DNA of 64,000 bases from JAYPHU01 sp038127535 (lineage in GTDB: Bacteria > Pseudomonadota > Alphaproteobacteria > Rhodospirillales > UBA2165): the NCBI GenBank assembly GCA_038127535.1, contig JAYPHU010000001.1:62001-126000 (forward strand). The letters run 5' to 3'. The notes under the pieces were generated by a model. The model saw nothing but the letters and a program-made list of their open reading frames with translations. It was not told where the DNA came from and searched no databases. Every line of letters starts with the position of its first letter. Within the stretch, counting starts at the first letter, position 1. The position numbers were made by a program, and so were the translations under genes. Positions 61,281 to 64,000 of the stretch are shown piece by piece.

Positions 61281-63299
61281 ATGAGAAACCAATGGTCGAA
61301 AAAGGCGGCACAGGCATTCGTCCGCCGGCAAAAGGGCGCGCCCAAAGCCTTGGCGGAAACGGTCTATGCGTCGCGGCTGCTGGGCGCGGAGCCGGCGCTG
61401 GTGCGCCACGGCGGCGGTAACGCGTCGGTTAAACTTCGCGCCAACACCCTGGCCGGAGAGGCCATCGACGCGCTTTATGTTAAAGGCAGCGGCCAGGATA
61501 TGGCGGACGCCACGCCCGCCGGGTTTCCGGCCGTGAATCTGGCTGATCTGCAGGCCGTTGAAGCCCGCAAAGCCTTGAGCGATGACGATATGCTGCGGCT
61601 GTTGACCGCGGCCAAACTGGACCCGGATGCGCCGCGCCCGTCGGTCGAGACCCTGTTCCACGCCTTTTTCCCCCACAATATCGTCCTGCACACCCACGCT
61701 AATGCGGTGCTGGCGCTGACCAACCAGCCTGATGGCAAAAAGTTGGCAGAACGGGTTCTGGGGAAGGACGTTATTGTCCTGCCCTACGCCATGTCCGGCT
61801 TTGCCCTGGCCAAGAAGGCGGCCGCCGCTTGGCGCAATCAGCCCGACGCCGAGGCTGTCCTGGTGATGAAGCACGGGCTGTTCGCCTTCGCCGACACAGC
61901 CGAAGACGCCTACAAGACCATGATCCGGCTAGTGTCCCTGGCGGAGGCGCGGTTGAAGAGGGCCGCGGCCAGGAACCTGCCTCAAGCCAAAGGCCTCCCG
62001 GTTAAACCCGGCTTAGCGGAGATCGCACCCGCATTGCGGGGCGCCCTGGCCGGCGGCGCCGGGGCTAAGGTGTTGGAGTTCCGCACCAATAAAGCCATCC
62101 TCGAGTATGTGAACGGCCGGGATGTGCGCCGTTACGGAACGGCGGGGCCTGCGACCCCAGACCATGTGATCTGGACCAAACCGGCGCCGGTGATTTTGGA
62201 GAGCGCCGATCCGGCGGCGGTGGCCAAAGCCGTGGAAAATTACCGCACGGCCTATACGAAATTCTTTGAGGCGCAAAACGCACGCCGGGGCGGCTGCTAT
62301 CAGATGCATGATCCGGACCCCAGGGTGGCGCTGGTCCCTGGTCTCGGCTTGTTCGGCATCGGCGAGACGCCGGCGACGGCCAAGATCGCCGCCGATCTGG
62401 CGGAAGCCAATGTGGAGGTGATCACGGCAGCCGAGAAGCTCGGCCGGTTCACGCCTGCCACCAAGGCCGACATTTTCGATATCGAATATTGGTCCCTGGA
62501 AACTGCCAAACGCGCTGCAATCACGCCGCCACCCTTGCAAGGAAGCGTTTGTGTGGTCACCGGCGGAGGCTCCGGCATCGGGGCGGCGACGGCCAAGGCC
62601 TTCGCGGCTCAGGGTGCGGCGGTTGCGGTTCTTGATCTCCATGAAAGATCCGCACAATCGGTGGCCGATGAGATCGGCGGACTGGGCCTCGCTTGCGATG
62701 TCACCGACGGACGCTCCGTGCGCCGGGCCTTTGATCAGGTCTGCAAAACTTTCGGCGGCGTGGATATCGAGGTGTCCAACGCCGGGGCAGCCTGGCAAGG
62801 AGAGATCGGCACCATCGACGACGCGATTTTGCGGAAAAGCTTCGAGCTCAATTTCTTCGCCCATCAGACCGTGGCGCAAAACGCGGTGCGGATCATGCGG
62901 GCGCAAAACGCCGCTGGCGGGACCGGCGGGTGTTTGTTGTTCAACACCTCTAAACAGGCGGTCAATCCGGGCAAGAATTTCGGCCCCTATGGTCTGCCCA
63001 AGGCGGCGACGCTGTTTTTGGTGCGGCAATACGCGCTCGATCACGGCAAGGACGGCATCCGCACGGGCGGGGTCAACGCCGACCGCATCCGTTCCGGTCT
63101 GCTTACCGAAGAGATGATAAAGGCCCGCTCGACGGCGCGAGGGTTGTCGGAAAAAGACTATATGAGCGGCAATCTCTTAGGCCGGGAAGTCACCGCGGCC
63201 GATGTCGCCAAGGCCTTCGTCGATCTCGCGCTGTCCCCCAGTACGTCGGCTGCGGTGATCACCGTCGACGGCGGCAATATCGAAGCCGCTTTGCGTTAA
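61281..63299 (+). CDS. Bifunctional aldolase/short-chain dehydrogenase (RhaD/RhaE-like)
   Basis: 672 residues from ATG 61281; a longer frame to 61212 has no homology. The N-terminal class II aldolase domain (VRHGGGNASVKLR; FPHNIVLHTHANAVLAL, with His zinc ligands; MKHGLFAFADTAEDAY) is fused to an SDR domain from about residue 430 (CVVTGGGSGIGAATAKAFAAQG; NTSKQAVNPGKNFGPYGLPKAATL). Such fusions cleave a deoxysugar 1-phosphate and oxidise the lactaldehyde formed. In the SDR, the segment YGLPKA holds the Tyr-x3-Lys. The substrate is inferred only from the family. Confidence 0.87.
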   Translation: MRNQWSKKAAQAFVRRQKGAPKALAETVYASRLLGAEPALVRHGGGNASVKLRANTLAGEAIDALYVKGSGQDMADATPAGFPAVNLADLQAVEARKALSDDDMLRLLTAAKLDPDAPRPSVETLFHAFFPHNIVLHTHANAVLALTNQPDGKKLAERVLGKDVIVLPYAMSGFALAKKAAAAWRNQPDAEAVLVMKHGLFAFADTAEDAYKTMIRLVSLAEARLKRAAARNLPQAKGLPVKPGLAEIAPALRGALAGGAGAKVLEFRTNKAILEYVNGRDVRRYGTAGPATPDHVIWTKPAPVILESADPAAVAKAVENYRTAYTKFFEAQNARRGGCYQMHDPDPRVALVPGLGLFGIGETPATAKIAADLAEANVEVITAAEKLGRFTPATKADIFDIEYWSLETAKRAAITPPPLQGSVCVVTGGGSGIGAATAKAFAAQGAAVAVLDLHERSAQSVADEIGGLGLACDVTDGRSVRRAFDQVCKTFGGVDIEVSNAGAAWQGEIGTIDDAILRKSFELNFFAHQTVAQNAVRIMRAQNAAGGTGGCLLFNTSKQAVNPGKNFGPYGLPKAATLFLVRQYALDHGKDGIRTGGVNADRIRSGLLTEEMIKARSTARGLSEKDYMSGNLLGREVTAADVAKAFVDLALSPSTSAAVITVDGGNIEAALR

Positions 63300-63317
63300 G
63301 AGGCCTTTTCCCTCGAC

Positions 63318-63395
63318 ATGCCCGGACTTGATCCGGGCATCCATGTTTGAAACGGCGAAAGTAAAATGGATCCGCGGATCAAGTCCGCGGATGAC
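63318..63395. repeat. Inverted pair of REP-like palindromic repeats
   Basis: Copy one (63318-63344) holds GCCCGGACTTGATCCGGGC. Copy two (63366-63395) is in reverse orientation and holds CCGCGGATCAAGTCCGCGG. Both share the core GGACTTGATCC and an ATCCAT flank, and each can form its own hairpin. Repeats of this type are scattered between genes in many alphaproteobacteria. It lies between two converging genes and may end their transcripts. Confidence 0.85.
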
Positions 63396-63421
63396 GGAAA
63401 AATGTCGGGAGGAGGGGTATT

Positions 63422-64000
63422 CTACCCCGCCGCTTTGATCTCTTCGTAAATCTTGATTGCCTGTTCGGGCTTTTCGTTCTTGTGGACGACGGCGCCGACG
63501 GCTTGGATCATGCCGACCGGGCAGTCGCTTTGGAAGATGTTGCGGCCCATATCCACGCCGGCGGCGCCCTGATCAACTGCTTTGTAAGCCATCTCCAGGG
63601 CTTCCAGCTCGGGCAGCTTCTTGCCGCCGGCAATAACGATCGGCACCGGGCAACCGGCCACGACTTTCTCGAAGCCTGGTTCGAAGTAATAGCTTTTGAC
63701 GTAGTGTGCACCGATCTCCGCGCAGATGCGGGTGGCCAGGCTGAAATAGCGTTGATCCCGGGTCATGTCCGCGCCGACGCCGGTCACGGCCAGGGTCGGA
63801 ATGCCGTATTTTGAGCCCATGTCGATCAGCTTGATCACGTTGCCGATGGATTTGTGCTCGTACTCCGCGCCAATATAGACCTGGGCGGCCAGTGCGGCGG
63901 CGTCGAGGCGAATAGCATCCTCGATGCTGACGGCGACCAGCTCGTTGGAAAGTTCGGTGAGAATGCTCTGGCCGGCGCTGGCGCGCACCACCACCGGCTT
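63422..64000 (-). CDS. DhnA/LsrF-type class I aldolase, C-terminal part
   Basis: The reading frame continues beyond the window; about 190 residues are visible. Motifs include VYIGAEYEHKSIGNVIKLIDMG, AEIGAHYVKSYYFEPGFEKVV (with a candidate Schiff-base Lys), VPIVIAGGKK and GAAGVDMGRNIFQSDCPVGMIQAV. This matches the DhnA aldolase family, including fructose-bisphosphate aldolase class I and LsrF (a thiolase of autoinducer-2 breakdown). LsrF is closest by the GRNIFQ and AVVH segments. It converges on the aldolase/dehydrogenase gene with the REP pair between them. The exact role cannot be decided. Confidence 0.8.
   Translation of the reverse strand, partial: KPVVVRASAGQSILTELSNELVAVSIEDAIRLDAAALAAQVYIGAEYEHKSIGNVIKLIDMGSKYGIPTLAVTGVGADMTRDQRYFSLATRICAEIGAHYVKSYYFEPGFEKVVAGCPVPIVIAGGKKLPELEALEMAYKAVDQGAAGVDMGRNIFQSDCPVGMIQAVGAVVHKNEKPEQAIKIYEEIKAAG

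Noticed and set aside
1..64000. tRNA, rRNA, CRISPR, prophage or insertion sequence
   Set aside because: Intergenic gaps were read for cloverleaf, repeat-spacer and transposase signals. None was found; this is reading by eye, so a small RNA could be missed.

Overview
This window is a piece of chromosome from a GC-rich alphaproteobacterium. The evidence is conserved gene order rather than any single marker: glnD-murJ-trpS; tsaB-rimI-mucR-fur-miaB-phoH-ybeY-corC-lnt-xre-metK-trmB; rimP-nusA-ylxR-infB-rbfA-truB-rpsO-pnp; fabA-fabB-fabI beside irr; and mutM divergent from ubiE-ubiB-coaBC-dut, followed by rpsT-dnaA-dnaN-recF-gyrB. MucR, Irr and a Fur without the usual zinc cysteines are alphaproteobacterial hallmarks. 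A free-living, aerobic, ubiquinone-using Gram-negative, perhaps of the Rhodospirillales or a relative, is my best inference; species cannot be read from this window. I see no phage, insertion sequence, CRISPR array, rRNA or tRNA gene.

Layout. 1-7.7 kb: end of glnD, lipid II flippase, trpS, three cell-wall genes (Bax-like glucosaminidase, polysaccharide deacetylase, VanX-type dipeptidase), tsaB and rimI. 7.7-17.2 kb: mucR, fur, miaB, phoH, ybeY, corC, lnt, an XRE regulator, metK with a structured leader, and trmB. 17.2-26.7 kb: the translation and RNA operon from rimP to pnp, with a terminator-like hairpin in its leader, a terminator after rpsO and a folded pnp leader. 26.7-32.6 kb: fabA-fabB-fabI, irr, then rubrerythrin, an Fe-S/CCG-domain protein and DUF3501. 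32.6-41.9 kb: an SH3 protein, a 2-hydroxyacid dehydrogenase, a leftward block ubiE-ubiB-coaBC-dut-rrf2-cysK-moeB, then mutM and rpsT. 41.9-49.6 kb: a 580-base gene-free stretch, dnaA, dnaN, recF, gyrB and a pentapeptide-repeat gene. 49.6-64 kb is accessory: a bifunctional penicillin-binding protein, HldE, a fused two-domain oxidoreductase, a glutathione S-transferase-like gene, a DMT permease, DUF3126, an arylsulfotransferase-like protein, an MBL-fold lipoprotein, a DUF427-class III cyclase fusion, an aldolase/dehydrogenase fusion, a REP-like repeat pair and the end of a DhnA/LsrF-type aldolase.

The most striking observation is at 55374-56066. The glutathione S-transferase reading frame contains an in-frame TGA exactly where the catalytic Cys of the Cys-Pro motif belongs. 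A well-placed GTG start and Shine-Dalgarno lie upstream, the frame runs uninterrupted for 217 codons downstream, and a hairpin with bacterial SECIS geometry follows the TGA. I read it as a selenocysteine-containing GST that ordinary annotation would truncate to a start at 55431.

Other points worth following are a pair of DnaA boxes one helical turn apart after trpS, a pentapeptide-repeat gene directly behind gyrB, a cysteine-poor Rrf2 regulator beside cysK, an ICE-like site before rubrerythrin, and a palindrome between the cyclase and the aldolase genes.
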